Positions 18,401-25,911 of a DNA stretch of 64,000 nt are shown here, piece by piece. Position numbers and translations under genes: made by a program. The notes below the pieces were generated by a model, which ran no database searches, was not told the origin of the DNA, and saw only the letters and a list, made by a program, of their open reading frames with translations. The stretch spans positions 1,118,001-1,182,000 of the forward strand of contig NZ_AP021903.1 in the NCBI RefSeq assembly GCF_018326005.1, written 5' to 3'. Position 1 is the first letter of the stretch. The number at the start of each line of letters is the position of its first letter. The stretch is from Pseudomonas sp. Seg1. Its GTDB lineage: Bacteria; Pseudomonadota; Gammaproteobacteria; Pseudomonadales; Pseudomonadaceae.

Positions 18401-18978
18401 ATGTTTTACGAATGGTCAGACTTGAAGATCAAAAGGCTGTCAAACAACTCACAGAGAAGTACAAACGCGGGGGCACAAATGAACAGCCACCTGTGCTTTA
18501 CAACGCGTATGGGGTTGGCAACGAGTTCAAACACGAGTATCAGGCCATGATCACGCGTTTCAGGGATGACGTGGATTATCAAACCACCAGTACCTGGGAG
18601 GCGGTCTGGGTCGATGCCAAGATTTTGCTCAATATCGCTTTGGATGTTGTCTCGTTGTTCGTGCCTCCAGTGGGCGCGGTAGTGACTGTACTGCGAATCG
18701 CGTATACGATCGTTGAGGGGATTTCGGCCTCACTGGACGGTGATAAAGAAGCATCCAATGCTTATTTCGCCAGTGCCTGGAGAGCGGCCATCATGTTTTA
18801 TATCGGCTACATCGCCGGCGTCGGCAACTCTGCCAGCGCGGCCGGGCTGCTGTCTCGGATCAACGATTACGCGGACCTTCTCTCGTCGGTAACCGGTGTT
18901 CGCGTTGGCATCAGCTATGTCACCGCAGTCGCCGTTCCGCCTCACCGAGTGGAAAGCACCACCCGACTGATCGGTTGA
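15481..18978 (+). CDS. Large dermonecrotic-toxin-like (DUF6543-type) protein
   Basis: A 1165-residue protein without an N-terminal signal peptide. Its sequence style (repeated Leu/Tyr-rich helical modules, FIGSRGDAYN, VYAPGFPGSQEWFEFA, IVYVPGTHDGNDYFP) resembles the large Pseudomonas proteins annotated as dermonecrotic toxin domain/DUF6543. This is recognition of the family, not a search result. Near the C-terminus (about 1048-1082) lies a strongly hydrophobic helical pair (LDVVSLFVPPVGAVVTVLRI), the kind of segment used for membrane insertion or translocation in such toxins. The protein ends only about 80 residues later, while relatives I recall are often 1500 residues or more, so a catalytic C-terminal part may be missing. 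Codon use is less GC-biased than neighbours. No immunity, chaperone or secretion gene is adjacent. Target and activity are unknown. Confidence 0.6.
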   Translation: MEVRSLDNAGFGKVGEALVALKGPLNDMPAFDVVLRACLQRAVGEFFQQADARIININVRGNVKPKQMEPVGSLLQVLTDCLQRGRAPKYDAQYYAIYSDPITTNSRDLLPAVPLASVEKLLERLFLNLPDYYVAVLQEYWAGKDESKGRFAVPRKMTMSELQAYLFLDELEVLSDEGGISREELQRIRYMLQPGSRGTWYGVFIGSRGDAYNVQHSMFAIPLAEAIRDELIPRADTAIVLYSPTHGVERFSSSAEMHRTLEQRLSSGDSREVFLQSLAIKERENFPVVPEFRYLKVEADLFARISDNAIEKSCSEVVKLLAQFTDPDSNYDAVVASVTSAQALPDMLGQAKSRQAALVRLAQKNRWPIWLQNAGSTNQEIYEALEKRLLESEVQYHEVTKGFASLKDFAKKEVEDFISPGKDVRIDPDSVFVNVRHVLNVTNGQKIETKERKTLTQAFMYGVHDQQGQFEIAVENQPYNPKWTASELPKSIKALNVRVRYNDQRQAVYSKPEVSQALRQVEGRRTALSLFSAVLQKQVSHDANDMVNRYNYDDLSIMSGGIKLGAKYHAFKELRYFKRKLDQDSPIVVYAPGFPGSQEWFEFAHFGALRNTLLKWVQDDEVWEYLKSQAVLSDVNRMVAEVTGDSWAPRWIGQSSFEFPFTTEDYPLENAVKNILRWEAKQIEAYTPQWFRNASAEDQGLSVRLHTEFKAIQNVAKDDLKIVPFKEFARELVMNTFAQYWSSKKLKVPVFDPNNVMVKIHNVPEMTLTDLFIQWHIWRSDVTIFEKIVSVVVPGISIAIHELRDYLRTARFSGRGVVTALNAQVINDLIDLKPGERYDEYLKYQFLSTPRRALKEVCYRELKQNEMLTAALAQKIRRTISNEDFSWIKTLIDGLDSNIRGTDFYTVGAAAVPDEGVYHFTLEGKKVYGAYIFSRKFNGRLQSIVYVPGTHDGNDYFPVEQLSTRLGDFTFAGHVLRMVRLEDQKAVKQLTEKYKRGGTNEQPPVLYNAYGVGNEFKHEYQAMITRFRDDVDYQTTSTWEAVWVDAKILLNIALDVVSLFVPPVGAVVTVLRIAYTIVEGISASLDGDKEASNAYFASAWRAAIMFYIGYIAGVGNSASAAGLLSRINDYADLLSSVTGVRVGISYVTAVAVPPHRVESTTRLIG

Positions 18979-18988
18979 TTCACTCATC

Positions 18989-19025
18989 GAGGCGCCTGCC
19001 TACCCTTTCAGGGTGCAGGCGTCTC
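18989..19025. terminator. Nested hairpin between toxin-like gene and hmgR
   Basis: An outer 11-bp stem with one mismatch (GAGGCGCCTGC with GCAGGCGTCTC) encloses an inner 5-bp stem (ACCCT/AGGGT). It sits between convergent genes and overlaps the last codons of the IclR regulator gene. Neither side has a strong T-run, so its terminator role is a guess. Confidence 0.4.
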
Positions 19026-19796
19026 GAATCCCATCCGCCAACTCACGGCCCGCGTCGCAGCCAACAACCGCTGCGCCGCCGGGCCGTTTTCGTCGGCGTG
19101 GAACAACGAAGTCGGGCCGACGATGGTCAGCACCGCTGCAACTTGCCCCACCGCGTTGAACACGGGTGCCGACAAGGCATCCACCCCCGGCATCAGCAAA
19201 CCATGCACATGATGCAGACCGCGTTCGCGAATCTGTTCACACAAGATGGCGTAAGCCTTTTCATCGGCCAACGGGTGATTGGCAGCAGCGATTTCCTGCT
19301 CACGTAATTCGTCGGTTTCCCGATGCGGCAGGTAGGCACTGAACACCAGCCCGGTGGAGGAGCTGAGCAACGGCAACACCGAGCCCAACTGCGTGACCAC
19401 CGTCACCGCGCGCACCGCCGGTTCGATGTGCACAACGGTTGCACCCTGATTGCCCCACACCGCCAGAAAACAGGTTTCGTTGAGTTCGTCGCGCAATTCG
19501 GACAGCGGCAGGGCAGCGACTTTCAGCACGTCCATACTGTTGAGGGCGGCCAGGCCCACGCGCAGCGCCTCACGGCCGAGGCCGTAATGGTTGGTGGCGG
19601 TGTTTTGCTCGGCAAACCCCGAGGCGATCAACGCCTGCAAATAGCGATGCACTTTGCTCGCCGGCATCTGTACATGTTCGGCCAGACGTGACAGCGAAGT
19701 GGAAGGCGACAATTCGGCCAAAGCCTTAAGGATGTCGGTGCCGACTTCGGCGGAGCGCACTTTCTGTTTGCCGTTACTGTCGCTGGTTTTTTCCAT
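19008..19796 (-). CDS. hmgR: IclR-family repressor of homogentisate genes
   Basis: A 262-residue IclR regulator. The N-terminal winged HTH contains SLSRLAEHVQMPASKVHRYL at about residues 35-54, and the IclR effector domain follows from about 85. It is divergent from hmgA with 165 bp between the coding regions, and a set of palindromic half-sites lies in that gap. By family knowledge HmgR represses hmgA-fahA-maiA and is released by homogentisate. The gene name rests on this context. Confidence 0.88.
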   Translation of the reverse strand: MEKTSDSNGKQKVRSAEVGTDILKALAELSPSTSLSRLAEHVQMPASKVHRYLQALIASGFAEQNTATNHYGLGREALRVGLAALNSMDVLKVAALPLSELRDELNETCFLAVWGNQGATVVHIEPAVRAVTVVTQLGSVLPLLSSSTGLVFSAYLPHRETDELREQEIAAANHPLADEKAYAILCEQIRERGLHHVHGLLMPGVDALSAPVFNAVGQVAAVLTIVGPTSLFHADENGPAAQRLLAATRAVSWRMGFETPAP

Positions 19797-19837
19797 GAGG
19801 CTGCCGGGATCCGAAAACGAATGGGCGTCTTTATAGC

Positions 19838-19884
19838 TTGACGCTGGATAGCGAGCAAATTACGTTATGCGTAATCGAATTACG
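19838..19884 (+). promoter_or_regulatory. hmg promoter with overlapping HmgR operator half-sites
   Basis: Three half-sites alternate in orientation: ATTACG at 19859, CGTAAT at 19870 and ATTACG at 19879. The first two form a 17-bp palindrome with a 5-base centre; the last two form a 15-bp palindrome with a 3-base centre. A TTGACG at 19838 followed after 17 bp by TACGTT is a possible -35/-10 pair, which would put the operator over the -10 region. Assignment to HmgR is by position. Confidence 0.65.
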
Positions 19885-19961
19885 ATAATAACAACCCCGG
19901 CGTGCCGAAACCTCTGAGCCAGAGCGATGGGCCACTGCCGACTCCCTGTTCAGGAGGCTCC

Positions 19962-21266
19962 ATGAACCTCGATTCAACCGCGTCGTCGCTGGCCTATCAG
20001 TCCGGTTTCGGCAACGAATTCAGCACTGAAGCGTTGCCCGGCGCGCTGCCCGTCGGCCAGAACTCCCCGCAAAAAGCCCCGTACGGCCTCTACACCGAAT
20101 TGTTCTCCGGCACTGCATTCACCATGACCCGCAGTGAAGCGCGGCGTACCTGGATGTACCGGATACAGCCGTCGGCCAATCACCCGGCATTCGTCAAACT
20201 GGAGCGGCAACTGGCCGGTGGTCCGTTGGGTGAAGTGACCCCCAACCGCCTGCGCTGGAACGCGCTGGACATGCCGAGCGAGCCGACCGATTTCATCGAC
20301 GGTCTGGTGAGCATGGCGGCCAACTCGGGGGCCGATAAGCCCGCCGGGATCAGCATCTATCACTACGCCGCCAACCGTTCGATGGAACGCGTTTTCTTCA
20401 ACGCCGATGGCGAACTGCTGCTGGTGCCGCAACTGGGGCGCTTGCGTATTGCCACCGAGCTGGGCGTGCTGGACGTCGCGCCGCTGGAAATCGTCGTGCT
20501 GCCACGCGGTCTGAAATTCCGCGTCCAATTGCTCGATCCGCAGGCTCGTGGCTACATCGCCGAGAACCACGGTGCGCCGCTGCGCCTGCCCGACCTGGGG
20601 CCGATCGGCAGCAATGGCCTGGCCAACCCGCGCGACTTCCTGACCCCGGTCGCCGCCTACGAAAACCTGCAACAACCGACCACGCTGGTGCAGAAATTCC
20701 TCGGCCAGTTGTGGGGAACCGAGCTCAATCATTCGCCGCTGAACGTGGTCGCCTGGCATGGCAACAACGTTCCGTACAAATACGACCTGCGCCGGTTCAA
20801 CACCATCGGCACGGTCAGCTTCGATCATCCGGACCCGTCGATCTTCACGGTGCTGACTTCACCGACCAGTGTGCACGGGCTGGCCAACCTGGATTTCGTG
20901 ATCTTCCCGCCACGCTGGATGGTCGCCGAGAACACTTTCCGTCCACCGTGGTTCCACCGCAACCTGATGAACGAATTCATGGGCCTGATCCAGGGCGAGT
21001 ACGACGCCAAGGCCGAAGGCTTTGTGCCCGGCGGCGCCTCCCTGCACAGCTGCATGAGCGCCCACGGTCCGGATGGCGAGACTTGCACCAAAGCGATCAA
21101 CGCCGCGCTTGCACCGGCGAAGATCGACAACACCATGGCCTTCATGTTCGAGACCAGCCAAGTGTTGCGCCCCAGCCGCTTCGCCCTCGAATGCCCACAA
21201 CTGCAACCCAATTACGACGCCTGCTGGGCCACGTTGCCCGCCACGTTCGACCCGACCCGGAGATAA
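19962..21266 (+). CDS. hmgA: Homogentisate 1,2-dioxygenase
   Basis: Opens the ring of homogentisate to maleylacetoacetate in tyrosine/phenylalanine breakdown. The 434-residue length is normal. The active-site iron ligands lie in the [18 protein letters not shown] segment (His and Glu) and the later [11 protein letters not shown]is. The start ATG 19962 follows a perfect AGGAGG; a 20-codon upstream extension lacks such a site. It is the first gene of the hmgA-fahA-maiA operon, with 3 bp to fahA, and is under the divergent IclR repressor. Confidence 0.97.
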   Translation: MNLDSTASSLAYQSGFGNEFSTEALPGALPVGQNSPQKAPYGLYTELFSGTAFTMTRSEARRTWMYRIQPSANHPAFVKLERQLAGGPLGEVTPNRLRWNALDMPSEPTDFIDGLVSMAANSGADKPAGISIYHYAANRSMERVFFNADGELLLVPQLGRLRIATELGVLDVAPLEIVVLPRGLKFRVQLLDPQARGYIAENHGAPLRLPDLGPIGSNGLANPRDFLTPVAAYENLQQPTTLVQKFLGQLWGTELNHSPLNVVAWHGNNVPYKYDLRRFNTIGTVSFDHPDPSIFTVLTSPTSVHGLANLDFVIFPPRWMVAENTFRPPWFHRNLMNEFMGLIQGEYDAKAEGFVPGGASLHSCMSAHGPDGETCTKAINAALAPAKIDNTMAFMFETSQVLRPSRFALECPQLQPNYDACWATLPATFDPTRR

Positions 21267-21269
21267 CCC

Positions 21270-22574
21270 ATGACTCAGAATTCCATCACCCGCAGTTGGG
21301 TTGTCTCGGCCAATGGCCACGCCGACTTCCCGTTGCAGAACCTGCCGCTGGGCGTGTTCAGCATCAACGGTTCGGCACCGCGCGCCGGTGTGGCAATCGG
21401 CGAACACATCTTCGATCTGCAAGTGGCGCTTGAGGCCGGATTGTTCGACGGCGCCGCACGCAGCGCGGTCGAAGCCATGCACGGCGGCCAGTTGAACGCG
21501 TTCTTCGAACTCGGTCGCGAAGCGCGGGTGGCCTTGCGCGAGCGCCTGCTGGAATTGTTCAGCGAAGGCAGCACCCATCGCGGCAACATCGAAGCCCAGG
21601 GCGCGAAACTGCTGCCACTGGCCGCCGATTGCCAGATGCAGCTGCCGGCGCGCATCAGCGATTACACCGACTTCTACGTCGGCATCGAGCACGCGCAGAA
21701 CGTCGGCAAACTGTTCCGTCCGGACAACCCGTTGCTGCCGAACTACAAACATGTGCCAATCGGTTATCACGGCCGCGCCTCCACCGTGCGCGCTTCCGGC
21801 ACCGACGTGCGCCGCCCGAAAGGCCAGACCTTGCCGGCGGGCGCGAGCGAGCCGACGTTCGGCCCCTGCGCACGTCTGGACTATGAACTGGAACTGGGCA
21901 TCTGGATCGGTCAGGGCAACGAGATGGGCGAGTCGATTGCAATTGGCGATGCCGCCGAGCACATCGCCGGTTTCTGTCTGCTCAACGACTGGTCGGCCCG
22001 CGATATCCAGGCCTGGGAATACCAGCCGCTGGGCCCGTTCCTGTCGAAGAGTTTTATCACCAGCGTTTCGCCGTGGGTCGTCACCGCTGAGGCGCTGGCG
22101 CCGTTCCGCACCGCGCAACCCGCGCGTCCTGAAGGTGATCCGCAGCCGCTGCCGTATCTGTTCGACAAGCGCGATCAGGAGGGCGGTGCGTTCGACATCG
22201 AACTGGAGGTGCTCCTGCTCACCGAACGCATGCGCGAACAGAATCTGCCAGCCCATCGCCTGACCCTGAGCAACACCCGCCACATGTACTGGACCGTTGC
22301 GCAAATGGTCGCGCACCACAGCGTCAACGGTTGCCAGTTGCAGGCCGGTGACCTGTTTGGTTCGGGCACGTTGTCCGGCCCTGAAAGCGGTCAGTTCGGC
22401 AGCCTGCTGGAAATCACCGAGGGCGGCAAAAAGCCGATCGAACTGGCGTCCGGCGAAGTGCGCAAATTCCTTGAGGACGGTGACGAAATCATCCTGCGCG
22501 CCCGTTGCGCCCGTGACGGTTTTGCTTCCATCGGCTTCGGTGAATGCCGCGGCAAAGTCTTGGCGGCACGCTGA
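21270..22574 (+). CDS. fahA: Fumarylacetoacetase
   Basis: Hydrolyses fumarylacetoacetate to fumarate and acetoacetate, the last step of homogentisate catabolism. It has 434 residues with an N-terminal SH3-like domain and a C-terminal FAH fold. Metal-binding acidic residues are visible in ISDYTDFYVG, in ELELGIWIG and in LLNDWSARDIQAWEYQPLG. It is tightly packed between hmgA (3 bp) and maiA (12 bp). Confidence 0.97.
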   Translation: MTQNSITRSWVVSANGHADFPLQNLPLGVFSINGSAPRAGVAIGEHIFDLQVALEAGLFDGAARSAVEAMHGGQLNAFFELGREARVALRERLLELFSEGSTHRGNIEAQGAKLLPLAADCQMQLPARISDYTDFYVGIEHAQNVGKLFRPDNPLLPNYKHVPIGYHGRASTVRASGTDVRRPKGQTLPAGASEPTFGPCARLDYELELGIWIGQGNEMGESIAIGDAAEHIAGFCLLNDWSARDIQAWEYQPLGPFLSKSFITSVSPWVVTAEALAPFRTAQPARPEGDPQPLPYLFDKRDQEGGAFDIELEVLLLTERMREQNLPAHRLTLSNTRHMYWTVAQMVAHHSVNGCQLQAGDLFGSGTLSGPESGQFGSLLEITEGGKKPIELASGEVRKFLEDGDEIILRARCARDGFASIGFGECRGKVLAAR

Positions 22575-22586
22575 CAGGAGCGGCTC

Positions 22587-23222
22587 ATGGATCTCTATAC
22601 CTATTACCGTTCGACCTCGTCGTATCGGGTGCGGATCGCGCTGGCGCTCAAGGGCCTCGACTATCAGGCGTTGCCGGTCAATCTGATCGCGCCGTCCGGC
22701 GGCGAGCATCGGCAAGCGGCGTATCTGGCGATCAATCCACAAGGCCGCGTGCCGGCCTTGCGCACCGATGAAGGCGAATTGCTGATCCAGTCACCGGCGA
22801 TCATCGAGTACCTGGAAGAGCGTTATCCACAGCAGCCGCTGTTGCCGGATGATCTCGCCGCTCGCGCCCATGTGCGTGGCGTGGCGGCAGTGATCGGCTG
22901 CGATGTGCATCCGCTGCACAACGTCAGCGTGCTCAATCGGTTGCGTCAGTTGGGGCACGAAGAGCCGCAGGTGGTGGAGTGGATCAGTCACTGGATTGCT
23001 CAAGGGCTGGCCACGGTGGAGCAGTTGATCGGCGACAGTGGTTTCTGTTTCGGCGAGTGGCCGTGTGTGGCTGACGTCTACCTGATCCCGCAGTTGTATG
23101 CGGCCGAGCGATTCAATGTTTCGCTGGAGGCTTATCCGCGGATTCGCCGGGTTGCTGCGCTGGCTGCCGAGCATCCAGCCTTTATCAAGGCCCACCCGGC
23201 CAACCAACCCGATACACCTTAA
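22587..23222 (+). CDS. maiA: Maleylacetoacetate isomerase (zeta-class GST)
   Basis: Isomerises maleylacetoacetate to fumarylacetoacetate using glutathione. It has 211 residues, an N-terminal thioredoxin fold with the zeta-class motif YRSTSSYRVRIALALKG at residues 7-23, and a C-terminal all-helical GST domain. It ends the hmg operon and is followed by a REP pair. Confidence 0.95.
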   Translation: MDLYTYYRSTSSYRVRIALALKGLDYQALPVNLIAPSGGEHRQAAYLAINPQGRVPALRTDEGELLIQSPAIIEYLEERYPQQPLLPDDLAARAHVRGVAAVIGCDVHPLHNVSVLNRLRQLGHEEPQVVEWISHWIAQGLATVEQLIGDSGFCFGEWPCVADVYLIPQLYAAERFNVSLEAYPRIRRVAALAAEHPAFIKAHPANQPDTP

Positions 23223-23238
23223 GCTCCAACCAAAAAAC

Positions 23239-23328
23239 TGTGGGAGCGGGCTTGCCCGCGATAGCGATTTATCAGTCACCTCTATGTCGGGTGCACTGCC
23301 GCCATCGCGGGCAAGCCCGCTCCCACAG
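23239..23328. repeat. REP pair, GTGGGAGCGGGCTTGCCCGC class
   Basis: Two inverted copies of the TGTGGGAGCGGGCTTGCCCG palindrome are separated by about 40 bp. They lie between maiA and the MFS gene and may act as an attenuator for readthrough. Confidence 0.9.
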
Positions 23329-23382
23329 GGGGTAATGCCAGCTTCAACCAAAAAATCATAAAAACAAAACAGGTACCTTGCG

Positions 23383-24753
23383 ATGCACAACCAGATTGCC
23401 AGCTTCCGGGCGGCACTCGACGCCCGTCCTGTGTCCCGCTATCAGTGGTTGCTCTTGATCCTGCTCGCCTTGTTGCTGGTCACCGACGGTTACGACGCTC
23501 AGGTGCTCGGTTATGTGGTGCCGGCGTTGGCGCAGGATTGGGGACTGGAGAAATCTGCGTTCGGCCCGGTGTTCAGCGCCAACCTGCTCGGTCTTACTCT
23601 CGGCTCCCTCGCTGTCACGCCACTGGCAGACCGTTTCGGCGTGCGCCGGATTCTGCTTGCCTGCGTACTGATCTACGCCACCCTCACCGTCCTCATGGTG
23701 TTCGCCGACTCGTTGAATACGCTGATGATCGCGCGCTTCATCTGCGGAATTGGTATGGGCGGCGCGATGCCCAGCGCCATGGCGTTGATGTCGGAGTACT
23801 CGCCGCCGCGCCTGCGTACATTGATGGTGACGTTGGCCGCATGCGGTTTCTCGTTTGGCGGCGCGGCGGGTGGGTTTGTCGCGGCCGGGTTCATCGACCA
23901 GTTCGGCTGGCAAGCGGTGTTCCTCGCCGGTGGCGTCACGCCGTTGCTGCTGTTTCCATTCCTTTGGTGGATGTTGCCGGAATCCTTGCCGCGTTTGTTG
24001 CGCGATGCACCGCCGTATGCGCGTCTGCGTAAGGTAACTGCGCGGATGCTGCCGGACTGGCAACCGCCGGCGGCGTCCATCGAGCAAAACCAGCGGGAGC
24101 AGGGCAGCAAGCTGACCGTGGTCGAGTTGTTCCGCAACGGTTACGCACGGCCGACTCTGCTGATCTGGGCGACGTTCTTTGTCAGCCTGATTCTGCTGTA
24201 CTTCATGATCAGCTGGCTGCCGACGCTGCTGCTGGAGAGTGGCCTGAAACTCAACGAGGCCAATCTGGTGACGTCGATGTTCCTGTTCGCCGGTACCTTG
24301 GGTGCAATCTGCATGGCCTGGTTCGCCGACCGCTTGAAGCGCAAAGTTCGACTGTTGTCCGGCGTCCTGGCGGGCGCGGCGCTGTGCACGATCCTGCTGG
24401 GGCTCAATCACGACAATCCGCGTTATCTGGTGGCCTGCGTGTTCGCCGCAGGGTTCTGCATCATCGGCGGGCAACTGACGCTGAATGCGTTCGCGAGTAA
24501 TTTCTACCCTGCGCACGTTCGTGCCACGGGCACTGGCTGGGCGCTGGGTGTGGGGCGATTCGGTTCGATTCTCGGGCCGCTATTTGGCAGTCTGCTGCTG
24601 GCGATGCATATTCCGGTGGAGCAGATTTTTTTCTTCTGCGCGATTCCGGCGGTGATTGCTGCATTGCTGATCATTCAGGTGCGTTCGCCCAATGACACAC
24701 GCATATCCAATGTGGGAGCGAGCCTGCTCGCGAAGAGCGATAACACGGTGTAA
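23383..24753 (+). CDS. MFS transporter, aromatic acid:H+ symporter type
   Basis: A 456-residue, 12-helix major facilitator. DGYDAQVLGYVVPAL in helix 1 and GMGGAMPSAMALMSEYSP in helix 4 are hallmarks of the aromatic-acid (AAHS) subgroup such as PcaK and BenK, and LADRFGVRR is the loop 2-3 MFS motif. Its place after hmgA-fahA-maiA suggests import of an aromatic acid feeding homogentisate, such as a hydroxyphenylacetate. The last 13 or so residues (VGASLLAKSDNTV) are encoded by a REP element, so the original stop has been replaced. Confidence 0.88.
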   Translation: MHNQIASFRAALDARPVSRYQWLLLILLALLLVTDGYDAQVLGYVVPALAQDWGLEKSAFGPVFSANLLGLTLGSLAVTPLADRFGVRRILLACVLIYATLTVLMVFADSLNTLMIARFICGIGMGGAMPSAMALMSEYSPPRLRTLMVTLAACGFSFGGAAGGFVAAGFIDQFGWQAVFLAGGVTPLLLFPFLWWMLPESLPRLLRDAPPYARLRKVTARMLPDWQPPAASIEQNQREQGSKLTVVELFRNGYARPTLLIWATFFVSLILLYFMISWLPTLLLESGLKLNEANLVTSMFLFAGTLGAICMAWFADRLKRKVRLLSGVLAGAALCTILLGLNHDNPRYLVACVFAAGFCIIGGQLTLNAFASNFYPAHVRATGTGWALGVGRFGSILGPLFGSLLLAMHIPVEQIFFFCAIPAVIAALLIIQVRSPNDTRISNVGASLLAKSDNTV

Positions 24754-24912
24754 CTGAAAGACCGCGTCGCCTGCTTCGCGAGCAGGCTCGCACCCTCAGT
24801 GGTTTATGGTTTTACGCTGAACCGTGCAGGAGTGAGCCTGCTCGCGATGAGGGTGTGTCAGTTATTAATGATCCGACTGACCCACCGCTATCGCGAGCAG
24901 GCTCACTCCTAT
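24711..24912. repeat. Two consecutive REP pairs, GAGCCTGCTCGCGA class
   Basis: Inverted pairs of the AGCCTGCTCGCGA palindrome lie at 24711-24794 and about 24828-24911. The first copy starts inside the MFS coding region and supplies its C-terminal codons. No gene lies in the rest of the gap. Confidence 0.88.
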
Positions 24913-24922
24913 AAAAATCGTT

Positions 24923-25726
24923 TCAGTGGACAACCGAGTTCGGCGGGAGATGGCCGAGGCGCTCGGTCAGGCGCAGTCGCTGGATCGGATCGTCACTGAG
25001 CAACAAGGCATGTTCCAGATCGAAACGCTCGGCGTTCGGGCAGTCGAGCCGTTGATACAGACTGGCGCGGGCGAGGTAATCGGCGACGCCGGCATTGCCC
25101 AGTTCGAGCACGCGCTCGGCGTCGATCAACGCGGCGATGAAGTCATCGTGGGTCAGGTGCAACTGACGCAAGTTGCGCGACAGGCGCTGCAGCATCTGCA
25201 CCGGCGTCGCCGTCAGCAAATGCTCGGCGTTGAGCTTCATGTTCGGCCCGTACTGGCGTTGCAGCAATTCGCGACAGTCATTGGGATATAGGCGTCGACC
25301 ACCGCAAGGGTCGAGCAAGTGATCGGCTCCGGGCACGCGCAGCAGGAAGTGCCCGGGGAAGTTGACGCCGACCAGTGGAATCTCCAGACCGCGCGCCAGC
25401 TCCAGGGCAATCAGCGCCAACGCCAACGGCTGACCGCGCCGAGTCTGCAACACTTTATGCAGCAGGGCTGCCTGCGGACGTAGCGGCAGAAAGTCATCCT
25501 GGGCAAAACCCAGGTCCGTCATGCGTCGCAACAATGGCTGCGCCAGTTCGCTGACCGGCAGCATCGGCAAGCCGTAACTGACCCGTTGTTGCAGCTCCTT
25601 GAACTCTTGCAGCGGCGTCTCGGGATCGAGCGCTTTTTCGTGCTCGGCAGCCATCCACAGCGCGGCTTCCAACAGCGCGGGCGGCGAACGGTGCAGACAG
25701 TCGAAAAAACGTTGGCGCGGACTCAT
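24923..25726 (-). CDS. SirB1 family transglutaminase-like/TPR protein
   Basis: A 267-residue cytoplasmic protein of the SirB1 family. The first ~160 residues form a transglutaminase-like domain (RRGQPLALALIALELARGL, VNFPGHFLLRVP, LLDPCGG), followed by a helical tail with TPR-like repeats. In this family the canonical protease Cys is generally replaced, so activity is doubtful. The start is ATG 25726; a GTG one codon upstream is possible. It appears monocistronic, with REPs beyond its 3' end. Confidence 0.85.
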   Translation of the reverse strand: MSPRQRFFDCLHRSPPALLEAALWMAAEHEKALDPETPLQEFKELQQRVSYGLPMLPVSELAQPLLRRMTDLGFAQDDFLPLRPQAALLHKVLQTRRGQPLALALIALELARGLEIPLVGVNFPGHFLLRVPGADHLLDPCGGRRLYPNDCRELLQRQYGPNMKLNAEHLLTATPVQMLQRLSRNLRQLHLTHDDFIAALIDAERVLELGNAGVADYLARASLYQRLDCPNAERFDLEHALLLSDDPIQRLRLTERLGHLPPNSVVH

Positions 25727-25911
25727 CACAATCTCCGGGGAATGCCTCGTTTTAGCCCCGTCCGCGCCATTCGTCCAGTGCGTGGTTATGCGCGTCCTGG
25801 GTTATGCCGCAAAGCGGTTGTCAGCTGTTGTGCTTATTCCGGTGCGCTTCAGCAATTTTCAGGCGCAAGCCTATACTGGCGTTCTACAAGAAGTGATTCG
25901 GGAGCCCAACG

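Noticed and set aside
20859..22742. A 627-codon open frame antisense to hmgA and fahA.
   Set aside because: GC-rich codon bias opens antisense frames; the sense genes are complete and recognisable.
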